64,000 nucleotides of DNA from Glandiceps talaboti (GCF_964340395.1 NC_135552.1:1681001-1745000), one strand, 5' to 3'. Counted from the stretch's first letter, positions 41,301 through 55,559 are shown. Program-made: numbers and translations. Notes: generated by a model from the letters alone, not told the origin.

Positions 41301-44300
41301 TATTATTTTATAGTTGTTATTACTAATAATCCAACTATTCTATAATTATTATGTTTGATAGGTCATGTTGTATTTGGTGAACCCATTGCTGCATCCCTTG
41401 GTTGTGACGGTACTCACTACTACAATAAATGTTGGCGTCATGCTGCAGGCTATGTAATGGGACCACCACTCAGACCAGATACTACTACTGCTGGCTATCT
41501 GATGGACATGTTGTCCAAGTAAGTTAACTGTACACCATAGCCATGGATGGCTCAACATATTGGGTTACATTATTTTGTAATTTTTACTGTGTTGTGATCA
41601 ATTTTATTGTGTTGTTATATGTTGGCTAGGTTTGTTAATAGTATAGCCTTACAGTCTATGTTGTGTATGTTGGCTAGGTTTGTTAATAGTATAGCCTTAC
41701 AGTCTATGTTGTGTATGTTGGCTAGGTTTGTTAATAGTATAGCCTTACAGTCTATGTTGTTATATGTTGGCTAGGTTTGTTAATAGTATAGCCTTACAGT
41801 CTATGTTGTGTATGTTGGCTAGGTTTGTTAATAGTATAGCCTTACAGTCTATGTTGTTATATGTTGGCTAGGTTTGTTAATAGTATAGCCTTACAGTCTA
41901 TGTTGTGTATGTTGGCTAGGTTTGTTAATAGTATAGCCTTACAGTCTATGTTGTTATATGTTGGCTAGGTTTGTTAATAGTATAGCCTTACAGTCTATGT
42001 TGTTATATGTTGGCTAGGTTTGTTAATAGTATAGCCTTACAGTCTATGTTGTGTATGTTGGCTAGGTTTGTTAATAGTATAGCCTTACAGTCTATGTTGT
42101 GTATGTTGGCTAGGTTTGTTAATAGTATAGCCTTGCAGTCTATGTTGTTATATGTTGGCTAGGTTTGTTAATAGTATAGCCTTACAGTCTATGTTGTTAT
42201 ATGTTGGCTAGGTTTGTTAATAGTATAGCCTTACAGTCTATGTTGTTATATGTTGGCTAGGTTTGTTAATAGTATAGCCTTACAGTCTATGTTGTTATAT
42301 GAATTGGCTAGGTTTGTTAATAGTATAGCCTTACAGTCTATGTTGTGTATGTTGGCTAGGTTTGTTAATAGTATAGCCTTACAGTCTATGTTGTGTATGT
42401 TGGCTAGGTTTGTTAATAGTATAGCCTTACAGTCTATGTTGTGTATGTTGGCTAGGTTTGTTAATAGTATAGCCTTACAGTCTATGTTGTGTATGTTGGC
42501 TAGGTTTGTTAATAGTATAGCCTTACAGTCTGTGTTGTTATATGTTGGCTAGGTTTGTTAATAGTATAGCCTTACAGTCTATGTTGTTATATGAATTGGC
42601 TAGGTTTGTTAATAGTATAGCCTTACAGTCTATGTTGTGTATGTTGGCTAGGTTTGTTAATAGTATAGCCTTACAGTCTATGTTGTGTATGTTGGCTAGG
42701 TTTGTTAATAGTATAGCCTTACAGTCTATGTTGTTATATGTTGGCTAGGTTTGTTAATAGTATAGCCTTACAGTCTGTGTTGTTATATGTTGGCTAGGTT
42801 TGTTAATAGTATAGCCTTACAGTCTATGTTGTGTATGTTGGCTAGGTTTGTTAATAGTATAGCCTTACAGTCTATGTTGTGTATGTTGGCTAGGTTTGTT
42901 AATAGTATAGCCTTGCAGTCTATGTTGTTATATGTTGGCTAGGTTTGTTAATAGTATAGCCTTACAGTCTATGTTGTTATATGTTGGCTAGGTTTGTTAA
43001 TAGTATAGCCTTACAGTCTATGTTGTTATATGTTGGCTAGGTTTGTTAATAGTATAGCCTTGCAGTCTATGTTGTTATATGTTGGCTAGGTTTGTTAATA
43101 GTATAGCCTTACAGTCTGTGTTGTGTATGTTGGCTAGGTTTGTTAATAGTATAGCCTTACAGTCTATGTTGTTATATGTTGGCTAGGTTTGTTAATAGTA
43201 TAGCCTAAGCCCTTACAGTCTATGTTGTGTATGTTGGCTAGGTTTGTTAATAGTATAGCCTTACAGTCTGTGTTGTTATATGAATTGGCTAGGTTTGTTA
43301 ATAGTATAGCCTTACAGTCTATGTTGTTATATGAATTGGCTAGGTTTGTTAATAGTATAGCCTTACAGTCTATGTTGTGTATGTTGGCTAGGTTTGTTAA
43401 TAGTATAGCCTTACAGTCTATGTTGTGTATGTTGGCTAGGTTTGTTAATAGTATAGCCTTACAGTCTGTGTTGTTATATGTTGGCTAGGTTTGTTAATAG
43501 TATAGCCTTACAGTCTATGTTGTGTATGTTGGCTAGGTTTGTTAATAGTATAGCCTTACAGTCTATGTTGTGTATGTTGGCTAGGTTTGTTAATAGTATA
43601 GCCTTACAGTCTATGTTGTGTATGTTGGCTAGGTTTGTTAATAGTATAGCCTTACAGTCTATGTTGTGTATGTTGGCTAGGTTTGTTAATAGTATAGCCT
43701 TACAGTCTATGTTGTTATATGTTGGCTAGGTTTGTTAATAGTATAGCCTTACAGTCTATGTTGTGTATGTTAACTAGGTTTGTTAATAGTATAGCCTTAC
43801 AGTCTATGTTGTGTATGTTAACTAGGTTTGTTAATAGTATAGCCTTACAGTCTATGTTGTGTATGTTAACTAGGTTATTTGTAGCCACAAACATGTAATC
43901 TCATATTATTTATATGGTACACAGTGATGACTTACAACTGACTGGTACAGACAACTGTACATTCAATGCTGATCAAAAAGCTCTTGGCAAAGATGACTTC
44001 ACCAAGATTCCCAATGGCATCAATGGAGTTGAAGATAGAATGTCTGTTATCTGGGAGAAGGGAGTGGTAAGGAGCTCTTATGTCATTGTATTGGTTGTAT
44101 ACATCGCCCTGTGGCACTGTTATGTTGCTGTTTGTCACAGTGAATTCAACATCACAAATCTATATTTAGTTAATGAGAGTATGAGAAAAGTATGTTATTA
44201 CATTGTGTAGTGAGATGTCATTCATATATCACCCAGTGTTTTGTATACAGATCATCTGACTCCAGCAAATTTCACACTGAACTGTTTCGTGTTTGCTGAT

Positions 44301-47300
44301 ATTTTATTTAGCACACTGGTAAAATGGATGCCAATCGTTTTGTGGCAGTGACAAGTACCAATGCTGCCAAGATCTTTAATATCTACCCAAGGAAAGGTGT
44401 CATTCAAGTGGGATCAGATGCTGATATTGTTGTATGGGATCCAAATGCAACAAGAACAATATCCAAAGACACTCATCACCACGTAAGTTTAGGATTTCAA
44501 TATCCCATAGTCCTGTTGTCAGAATGTGAACACTAGGAGTGCTGTTCACGGACAGTAGTTGGACCAGAAACTGATGTCCGTGAGAGTTAAGTACAATATA
44601 TCCTCCCTTTACAAAGTCATTATTTCCCAGGGTTCCAAGGTAAAAATTGATTGCATTTTGAACCAGATAAATATTCTGGTAACTTTATTTCAGATCATGT
44701 AACTTTTAAGAACTCTCATCGGTAGTTATTTTAACCATATTTTGTTGACTGCTTTATGTACTGCCATGTGATTCTAGCTCTTGCTTTTCCTCTTGTGAGG
44801 CATTGGAATGTACTTAATATGTGTATAAGAATGCCAGAAATGTACTTCTATATAGAAGTCCAAGAATGCCAGACTGAAATGTCCAAGAATGCCAGAAATG
44901 TATGGAAATATACAAGAATGCCAGAAATGTATGGAAACGTACAAGAATGCCAGACATGTATGGAAATAAATCAGAATGCCAGAAATCTACAGAAATAGAA
45001 TGTGAGAAATGTATGGAAATGTACATGAATGCCAGAAATGTACTGAAATGTACAAGAATGGCAGAAATGTACTGAAATGTACAAGAATGTCAGACATGTA
45101 TGGAAATATATCAGAATGCCAGAAATCTACAGAAATAGTCACTGCACTGTAAAATTCCTACAATGCAGTACGATTTATACTCACGAGAGAATGGCCTGCG
45201 CACAACAGAGACATTCACGAACGCACTGCGCAGGCAAAAACTTCCAGCGTTCGATCACTGTGTGCATCAGCCTAACCGAGGTCTGGTGTAAGGGTGATGA
45301 ACACAGAGTTTTCAGTGCTGCTTTCGAAAGCGTAGAGTACGGACGTTTGTCGCATGTGTGCTACATTCACTGATGAAAACTCTTTCACTCTGAAATTTTT
45401 ATTGTAAGAATTTGATTTGTTGGTGTCAACAATTTGTATTTTAAAGTCATGCCGAAGTTTTCCAAACGACAAAGGCAATCCTGTGAAGCAAAAAAATTAA
45501 GGATTCGTGGGCGTGAAGCCACGTCTTTTGCCCCAAGTTCGGGCAGTACATGCAGTAGTACTTCTACGGCCATGATGGCCACATGTGGTGATACCGATCG
45601 AAATCCCGGGTCTGACGATCGCAAAATCGCGATCGGTCGTTCTTACTGTGGATCATCCACTATACTCGATCTTTCGTCTTCGATTTTGTCATCTGGAAGA
45701 GCATAGAAAATCCGATGTCAGAACTACATGCACTTTTTGCGATGACAAATTAATGACAAATTAAGTACTGCATTTTGTATTTCAATATTAGAAAATACAT
45801 CGGCTGTTTCAAATGCTATCTAGTCTGTGGAAACACATACCAAGTACCGTGTACTGTATACCATTGGAAAGCTTAGACCTTACTCTACAATAGTACAATC
45901 CGTAAAAATGAGCTCCTGGCTTTCTATGGGAATAATAAATCTTGATTTTGAGGAAAATCCTTGATTTTTATGATTTTGTCTATTCTAAGAGAATAATTAC
46001 ATCGTAAACAACAAAATGATCGTACCTTGGCAGCCATTGCTCCTACCAGTTGACCCATCAGGCCCTTGCAGTGATTGAAGTTGATTTGGCGAAGTAGATA
46101 GCAAAAAATGTCCAAAAAAGGGTAAATTTGACATTCTCATTTGCATATCAATAGTTTTGCAATGAAAAAACAGAGGAAGAATAGAAAAATATCGGAAAAA
46201 TCATAAGAATCTCGGGTTTTCAAATATTTTATTGTGAACGAGGCTGCAACCGAACCCTCTAAGTTATGGCTTATTCACTGAGAACACCCTGATTATATGA
46301 AATTTTAACACAGCGCCCTCGTTTGACGAACCTAGGACATTCGTGTTACGGAATCATGATGCATTTAGGGATACATCGTTTATAGTGAGTATGCGAGAAG
46401 TGTATGGAAATGTACATGAATGCCAGAAATGTACTGAAATGTACAAGAATGTCAGAAATGGACTGAAATGGACAAGAATGTCAGCCTGAAATGCATAAGA
46501 ATGTCTGTTATGTACATGTGTACCGAAATGACAGAAATTGATTTAACTTATTTCTGTTTATATTTAATTTGTTTTCTAGGCTGTAGACTTCAATATCTTT
46601 GAAGGTATGGAATGCCATGGTGTAGCAGTGACTGTCATATGCCAGGGTAGAGTAGTTGTAGAAGATGGTGTGGTAAGTCAGTGCTTGTATTATCACAAAA
46701 TAATGGCATCAAATATTGTATTTTAATGTATTGTGTAGAAATAGATTTGTAATTGTGTTGATGACAGACAACATTGGTAGTGGTAATAAGAGTTTCATGA
46801 TGAGGCAAGACGCTGGTCCAAATAGAACTTGATTTTTTGGGGTTATTCGTGTGAAGGCATAGTCTATTGATTGTGGTATCCCAGGGGCCCTTAAAGTCAT
46901 AACTTCAAGTCAAAAACCACTGGACCTATTGCCCTGTTATTTGGCGGGTGTATTACCGTGGGTGTCTAGTTTGGAAATTGTTCAAATCAAAATGATCTTA
47001 CCACCGATGTGTTATTTGGGTAAAAAAATGTGATTTTTGGTTAAAAAAACTTGATACTCAAAAACAACTGTGCAGATCGGTCTGAAATTTGGTGGGAACA
47101 TTCTTAGGGGCGTTTAGATTAAGAATTGTTCATGACATGATGATCCCATCAGCGACATGCGAATTAGGGCTAAAAATGTGTCTTTTTGATCAAAAATCTT
47201 TAATTCCAAAACTACTAAGCAGATTGGGCTGAAATTTAACGGAGATGCACCTGGGGGTATGTAGATGAAGAAATATTAAGCATACAATGATTACATCAGT

Positions 47301-50300
47301 GATATGCAAATTAGGTGTAAAAATGTGAATTTTGATAAAAACTCGTATCTCAAAAAGTACTTTTTCAATGAGACTGAAACTTGATTAGATTTTTCTAGAA
47401 GTGTTATTCTGCAGATTTTCTTCAAAACATTTTGACACAATTGGCCCTAGCAACCATGACCACACCCTTAGCAACAACCAAATGGCAGTATATTTTGGTT
47501 AAATAACAACGTGATCTGGTAGGGAAGTGAGTAAACATTCAAAAAAATGTATGCAAATATCTCTAGCAACCATAGCAACAGCCAAACTGTTGTATTCACA
47601 AAGATAACAGGCATTAATAGACAAATGAATAAACATTCAAAAAATGTATGCAAATATACCTAGCAACATAGCAACAGCCAAATGATCATGTATATTGCAA
47701 AGATAACATCAGGGATTCATAGACAAGGGAACAAACATTCAAAAAATGTATGCAGATATGTCTAGCAACATGGTCACACCCATAGCAACAGCCAAATGGT
47801 CACATATATTGCACAGATAACAACAGGGTTGGATAGGCAACTGGATAATCATTCAGCAAATAAACACCTATACCTAGCATGGATCAGCATGTAGATAAAC
47901 ATTTTTAAAAACTGTACAGTTGTGCTACAGTGCCATTGGCGCTATTTTTGAGATATTGTGTCCACGGACAGACACACACACACACATACACAAGACAGAC
48001 AAAAGCATAGCATAACCTCCCTTATGGGAGGTAAATTCCTGCCTATCACAGACACATTGTAGTGTTCATGTAAATTTTACCCATATTTGTAGTAAACAAT
48101 CACTATATTTAATACTGTATAATTAAACAACTTCAATCATAGACTATATTCATAGAACAATCAAAATTAAGCTATTTCTTACATATTGTAGATACTTTGT
48201 AGCAATTATGTATGGCTAATGTCTATTGATACTTTGTAGCAATTATGTATGGCTAATGTCTATAGATAATGCAGAACCAGATAAACATACACCTGCATTA
48301 CTTTTGATGCTCATATCACATTTTACTCATTAGCAGGTCGCCATATTTGTAGTAAACAATCATGATTGACCAATTAACTCATATTGCCAGCTTTAAACTT
48401 TCTTGTTTAGACATTGACCTTTGACTGAGACCTGGATCTTCAGGTTTACTGAAATTCACAATTTCCCTTCATTATCAAAGACACTTTGTAGTATTTATTT
48501 GTTTGCCACCAATTTCTGTAAAAAAAACATCTCTCCATTCAGTCACATTGGGGAGGGGGGGGGGGGGCGCTATGTCTTCTATGAAGACTTGTTATTCCTC
48601 TCTGTTCTGGTTATTTTTAATGTAGTGTGCTTTATTAATACATGTGTATGCAATTCTGTTTGTTTTCAGGTGCATGTTACACAAGGTGCTGGTAGATTCA
48701 TTCCAAATCCTACTAATTCACAAGCCTGCTATGGCAAGGTTAGACGTAGAGATGAGGTTAGTATTTATGTTTGCACACTGTATGAGAAAGTTAACCCTTA
48801 AGATGCCAGAGACTTTCCATTCAAATGACCCCCTAGGCCAAGGACTTTTTAGGTTGCACACAGTTGTACACAATGTTTTGATAGTGATCATTTTACACCA
48901 AAACAGGTGGGATATGGTCTCATCTATGTGTATACATGAATGTATGGTCAGTAACTTGACCAAGAAATTGGGGAAAATTGGTATAAAACACACGTTTTTG
49001 GTCAAAAAAGCATGTGAAATTTAGTTTTTTAGCACAACTGAACTGAGGTTCAGTAGTGCTATAGGGATCGCCCGGCGTCTGTCTGTCTGTGTGTGTGTGG
49101 ATGTGTGTGTGTGTGTGTGTGTAAACAACTTAAAGTCAAAAACTGCAGAACCGATTGCCATGATATTTGGTGGGTCCATTACCTTGGGTGTCTAGTTGGG
49201 AAATTGTTCAAATCAAAATGATCACATCACAGGTGTGTGTGATTTGGGTCAAAAAATGTGATTTTTGGTCAAAAAACTTAAACTCAGAAACTACTGGGCA
49301 GATTGGTGCGAAATTTGGTAGGAAGATTCTTTAGGGGGTGTAAAGTAAGATTTGTTCATGACATGATGATTCCATCAGTGATATGCAAATTAGGGCTAAA
49401 AATGTGTCTTTTTGGTTAAAAATCTATAATTCCAAAACAACTGGGCAGATTGGGCTGAAATTTGATGGGGATGCATCTTGGGATGTATGGATGAAGATAT
49501 ATTAAGCATACAATGATTCCATGAGTGATATGCAAATTAGGTGTAGGAATGTTCATTTTTGCTCAAAAACTTATATCTCAAAAAGTACTTGGTCAATGAG
49601 TCTGAAACTTGGCGAGATGTTTCTGAAACTTATTCTGCAGATTTTCTTCAAAATATTTTGGCAAAATTGGCCCGAGCCACCATGACCACGCCCTTTAGCA
49701 ACAACCAAATGGCAGTATATTTTGGTCAAATAACAACATCATCTGGTACGCAAGTTTGTAAACATTCAAAAACAGTGGTGTATTTCACAAAGATAACAAT
49801 GGGGTTTAATAGACAATTGAATATACATTAAAAAATGTATGTAAATTTGCCTAGCAACAAGACCATGCCCATAGCAACAGCCAAATGATCACGTGTATTG
49901 CAAAGACAATATCAGGAATTCATACACTAGTGAACAAAAACATACTTAAATGTATGCAAATATATCTAACAACATGACCACGCCCATAGCAACAGCCAAA
50001 TTATAGCATTTATCGTAAAGATAGCAACATGGTTGGATAGGCAACTGGATAGTTATTCAGCAAATGAACACCTATTGTTAGCATGGACTAACATATGGAT
50101 AAACATTTTTAAAAACTGTACAGTTGTGCTACAACGCCATTGGCGGTATTTTTGATAAATACAAGGATTACAATTGGAAATTAGCTGTAAAAATTAATAG
50201 AAAGATAGTATGGGTGTTGGGTAAAATATTTATCATAAAATCAACAAGTACAGTCCGTTTATGTTTACAGTAAATACAAACAAATTTGCATATACAAATA

Positions 50301-53300
50301 CTGCATACATGTAAGTCTGTAGATAGCAGCATAACGATACGTCTCATGGAAGATTATATCCAACACTTCGTTTGTTAACAAAAATCTGACGAAAGACAAC
50401 GATGTAGGTCCTGCCACATGATCCTGTCGTACGTCTTCATCAGTTCATGTAAACCAACGTAGCGTAGAAGTAATCGTACAGCATTGACATCTGTGGTTTG
50501 TCATCGGCAGGATCGCGGGACCAGCCATTGACGACGTCAGTCCAAAAGTCTATGTTATCGGAGGGTTTTCGATACGTTCTAGGAGGACAAAATTTACTCC
50601 CTCAAAAACGTAAAATTCTTCATCATCATAGCTACCACTGTCTAGAAATTGTCGAGAGAAAAACTCTCTGTCTTCCGGGTTTACTTTGTTCAATATATTA
50701 GCATAATGTCGATGGTCAACATACATATCTATAGCGGCCGCCATATTAGACATTGCTAAGGTAGGCGCTATTTGCATTCAGCGGCAAAAAGTGAGAAAAA
50801 TCGAACATGTGACTGTATCCCACCTGAATAATTTAATATTAAATAAGATAACATCGTGTACATCAGTACTTATTATGAGTATAAGGGCGGGACAGCGATA
50901 AACCCATTAAAACATCACTTTATTGACAGCATATGCAAATTACCCTGTTGTCGTTGATATCAACGACGTGGCCTAGAGTGCGGAAGTGTTACATCGTGGA
51001 TATCAACGACGTGGCGTCACAAGGGTTAAGATATATATACTGTATGAGAAAGTTCAGATATATACTGTATGAGAAAGTCAAGACATATATGATATGAGAA
51101 AGTTAAGATATATACTGTATGAGAAAGTCAAGATATGTATGGTATGAGAAAGTTAAGATAAATACTGTATGAGAAAGTTAAGATATGTATGGTATGAGAA
51201 AGTTAAGATAAATACTGTATGAGAAAGTCAAGATATGTATGGTATGAGAAAGTTAAGATATATACTGTATGAGAAAGTCAAGATATGTATGGTATGAGAA
51301 AGTTAAGATATATATGGTATGAGAAAGTTAAGATATATACTGTATGAGAAAGTCAAGATATATATGGTATGAGAAAGTTAAGATATATATGGTATGTGAA
51401 AGTTAAGATATGTATGGTATGAGAAAGTTAAGATATATATGGTATGAGAAAGTTAAGGTAGCGGGAAAGGCTAGGACGTCAGTTGAATTTGCATATAAAC
51501 ACTTCATAAAAAACTTGAAGCAGTCACTAGAAACTATTTTTCACACGCAAAAAAAAAATCCATTCATAGTTGGAGACACTACACACGAATTAAATATCCC
51601 AACATTGGAAAGTTTTCTGTGTAGCTAGGGGGTTTGATACGCCCTCTACGAGGGAAATGGGGAATACATCCACGCCTACAGTAAAGTCTGAAGACCTTCA
51701 AATGATGGTGTAAACTGTAATAATAATCTGACGGCATTTCGAAACACCACTTTAAAACAATTTGCAAATGAAACCGCCATCGGATATAAAAAGAAAAACT
51801 TACTCGCTGCATAATACTAATGTGTCACGTTGCACAATTACTACTATACTAGCCCAAAGCTTGAAGTCCAAAGGTTACATGTTTACACATTCAATGATTC
51901 ATATTTTGGTTGCTTTGATCGTAACACAAATTTGAAAAAGCGAGAATTGTTTTTAACGGATGGCAAAATATTTCATCATGTGGGACACAGTATTAGGTAA
52001 ATTGACTGCAAACTAAATTCACAATTGCAATTAAAGTCAAAACTACATGTACGGGAGTCACTCAAAGTACGGTACTTTCGGTGACCTTGCACTGTACAAG
52101 TACGCGATTTCTTGTGTTCAAAATCTTTCAATGATTTTCTATCCACACCCCTTGAATGTATGAATGGCTAAAGCTCTTTGATGATGAATATCAAACTTGT
52201 CCTATTTACGAAATCCATATGTATTTACCAAAAACAATTGGCATAGACTCGCCAACATACAATCACACGACATGTGCTTCCACGTGTACTCATCCCCGAT
52301 CGGGCCGGCCTTCGGGTACAGCGACTTGCTCCGAAGTCGAGCGTACTCTACTACTACGTGGTAGCGATATACCAATCAAGTCTAGTTTTTGTCTAGCGAC
52401 AAATTTGTTTGTCAATGACGTCTGTCGATATCAATATTATTTAAACTATCGTGAACAATTCAAGACGTTTTTATCGTGTTATTCGGAGTGAAATGAATGT
52501 CTAAACTAAATTCACAATTGCAAGTCAAAACTACATGTGCGGGAGTCACTCAAAGTACGGTACTTCCGGTGACCTTGCACTGTACAACTTCTACAAGTAC
52601 GCGATTACCAAAAACTAACTAATTTGACAGAAGACATGTTTATTCGTACAAAACTGTCGAATCAAAATCATGCTTTTACTATGTGTATTGAACTGAGTTT
52701 GATGTCACACATACTGGGTGTTTAGAGTTTCTCTTTCGCTTCAAGTTCCAGAGCTTGTTGTTGGTACATGGTGTTGCATGTAGCTCTGTGACGGAGGTAT
52801 CAGTCCTCGATGAGTTTTCCTTATTTTTCTCAGATGCTAAAACTCAGACAGAGCCTTCATGCTTGTTCTTACCTTCTCTATCTTACTTACTGAGCAAACC
52901 ATTTTGATATTGAATGGCGAATCTCGGTAAAATAACGATTTCTTTGAGCATTTAGTGTATGCATGGTGTAAGCGTAGCATGTGGTATACGTTACTAAAGA
53001 ACTCGCTAGTGAAAGGACTCTACGCATGCGCAGTGTAGTGTCTATTGTTTACGACCCCTTAGCCTAGTTACATAGTATCACATTCTGGTAGACGCTTGAC
53101 ACGTGTCTTGCTTGAGTGCTTTTCGACACCATACAATCAAGGACGCGCCATATTGATAATCTTTATGTTTACTAGAGGGTCTTAACATGTCAGAATGCCA
53201 AACACACCAGCGAATTAGAGCAAAAGAGGTACTGTAAAAATGCTAAAAATACACGAAAAACGTCATTTTTCACCCTTTGTATCTCTTTTTCAAAGCTTTC

Positions 53301-55559
53301 GATCTACGTTGTTACTCATGGCAATGGAATGAAACCTTTTATGGTCGATAAAACGTGATTATATAAAAATTCTCTCGGTGGTTTTTCGACGTAGCAGGTA
53401 TACTTCGACAACAAGGTGTCGCCAAAGTAGCACTCATTTTTTACCGAAATTTACAGTTTTAAAAATTCATTAAAAAAAAACGATGATAGATATCGACAAA
53501 AACCACTGAGAGAAGTTAGAAAATTCTATAAGGAATATATAAATGCAAAGAAATGATTAAAAGATCATGTAGTTTCCAAGATCGAAATGAAAATATTAAA
53601 AAATATTTATTTTTCATATTTACTGGTGTCATATTTCATTAATCATAAAGAAACGCAAAATAATAATACTCCTAAAACAATCATATCAAGAAGGATGTTT
53701 GCTGCGAGTTTGGTTGCAATATCTTTATTCTGACATGTTTTATGATTTTTTTTACACAACAAAGAAATGGGAGAAAAATAGCCTTTACTGCTACCTTAAG
53801 ATATATATGGTATGAGAAAGTTAAGATATATATGGTATGAGAAAGTTAAGATATATATGGTATGAGAAAGTTAAGATATGTATGGTATGAGAAAGTTAAG
53901 ATATATACTGTATGAGAAAGTTAAGATATGTATGGTATGAGAAAGTCAAGATATGTATGGTATGAGAAAGTTAAGATATGTATGGTATGAGAAAGTTAAG
54001 ATAAATACTGTATGAGAAAGTCAAGATATATATGGTATGAGAGAAAGTTAAGATATGTATGGTATGAGAAAGTTAAGATATATATGATATGAGAAAGTTA
54101 AGATATATACTGTAAGAGAAAGTCAGATATATATGGTATGAGAAAGTTAAGATATATATGGTATGAGAAAGTTAAGATATGTATGGTATGAGAAAGTTAA
54201 GATATATATGGTATGAGAAAGTTAAGATATATATGATATGAGAAAGTTAAGATATATATGATATGAGAGAAAGTTAAGATATATATGGTATGAGAAAGTT
54301 AAGATATATACTGTATGAGAAAGTTAAGATATATACTGTATGAGAAAGTTAAGATATATACTGTATGAGAAAGTTAAGATATATACTGTATGAGAAAGTT
54401 AAGATAAATACTGTATGAGAAAGTCAAGATATATATGGTATGAGAGAAAGTTAAGATATGTATGGTATGAGAAAGTTAAGATATATATGATATGAGAAAG
54501 TTAAGATATATACTGTATGAGAAAGTCAGATATATATGGTATGAGAAAGTTAAGATATATATGGTATGAGAAAGTTAAGATATGTATGGTATGAGAAAGT
54601 TAAGATATATATGGTATGAGAAAGTTAAGATATATATGATATGAGAAAGTTAAGATATATACTGTATGAGAAAGTTAAGATATGTATGGTATGAGAAAGT
54701 TAAGATATACCGTATGTGGTATGAGAAAGTTAAGATATATATGGTATGAGAAAGTTAAGATATATACTGTATGAGAAAGTTAAGATATGTATGGTATGAG
54801 AAAGTTAAGATATACCGTATGTGGTATGAGAAAGTTAAGATATATATGGTATGAGAAAGTTAAGATATATATGGTATGAGAAAGTTACGATATATACTGT
54901 ATGAGAAAGTTAAGATATATATGATATGAGAAAGTTAAGATATATACTGTATGAGAAAGTTAAGATATATATGGTATGAGAAAGTTAAGATATATATGGT
55001 ATGAGAAAGTTACGATATATACTGTATGAGAAAGTGTAGATTTTTATGATATGGTTAGCATCCAAGACATAAGAAAGTCAAGAGGGTGTTTGCTAGTCAA
55101 ATGTGGTTTTGTTATTTTTGCATGATTTGCTTAATGGTGATGCTGTAGGGCATCCAATAGTTTTGTTGCCCACCTGCCTTAGAGGGCAACTCTGCCAACA
55201 CCCCCATAGGCATCTAGTCATTGGTGTTCAAATATCTATTTTCTGATAGGTAAACCAACCACAGAAGGTAGAACGTGAACCCTACACTGGTCCAGTATTT
55301 GAACCATCAGCTGATGCAGATCTTCCCAAGGCAACATTGTCACCTATTACCCATCAGGAAGAGTTTGTAGGGAGTAGACCGGCAACACGTCATGGTGGTG
55401 GCAGAGATCTCCATGCATCCTCTTTCAGCTTGTCAGGTTAGTTAACAAAGTGTCAATTTGGAAAAGTCACAAAAGAGAATGTTTGCAGAGATTAACTTCC
55501 CAATTTGTGATTGCTATCCCCTGACTACACTAATTTAAGGTCCATGTGTACTGGTACTT

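Larger units (their letters stand above)
48795..51025 (-). mobile_element. piggyBac-like element in intron 12, non-autonomous
   Basis: TTAA at 48791-48794 is followed by CCCTTAAGATGCCA. The other end reads TGGCGTCACAAGGG, then TTAA at 51026-51029. Its complement CCCTTGTGACGCCA matches the left end at 11 of 14 positions. TTAA duplications with CCCT termini are the hallmark of piggyBac. Joining the flanks at one TTAA restores the host minisatellite unit (GAGAAAGTTAAGATATA) exactly. It carries a transposase relic on the - strand and a nested family A copy at 49025-50154. Near the right end, GTCGTTGATATCAACGAC (perfect palindrome) and repeated GATATCAACGACGTGGC look like subterminal binding sites. 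Confidence 0.85.

Noticed and set aside
41614-43875. Leucine/alanine-rich frames ([13 protein letters not shown])
   Set aside because: By-products of the intron 8 minisatellite; flanked by coding exons on the same strand that need it spliced out.
52156-52491. 111-aa frame as a gene
   Set aside because: Lies within the TTAA-flanked element, no recognisable domain and no splice support; kept only as part of the element.
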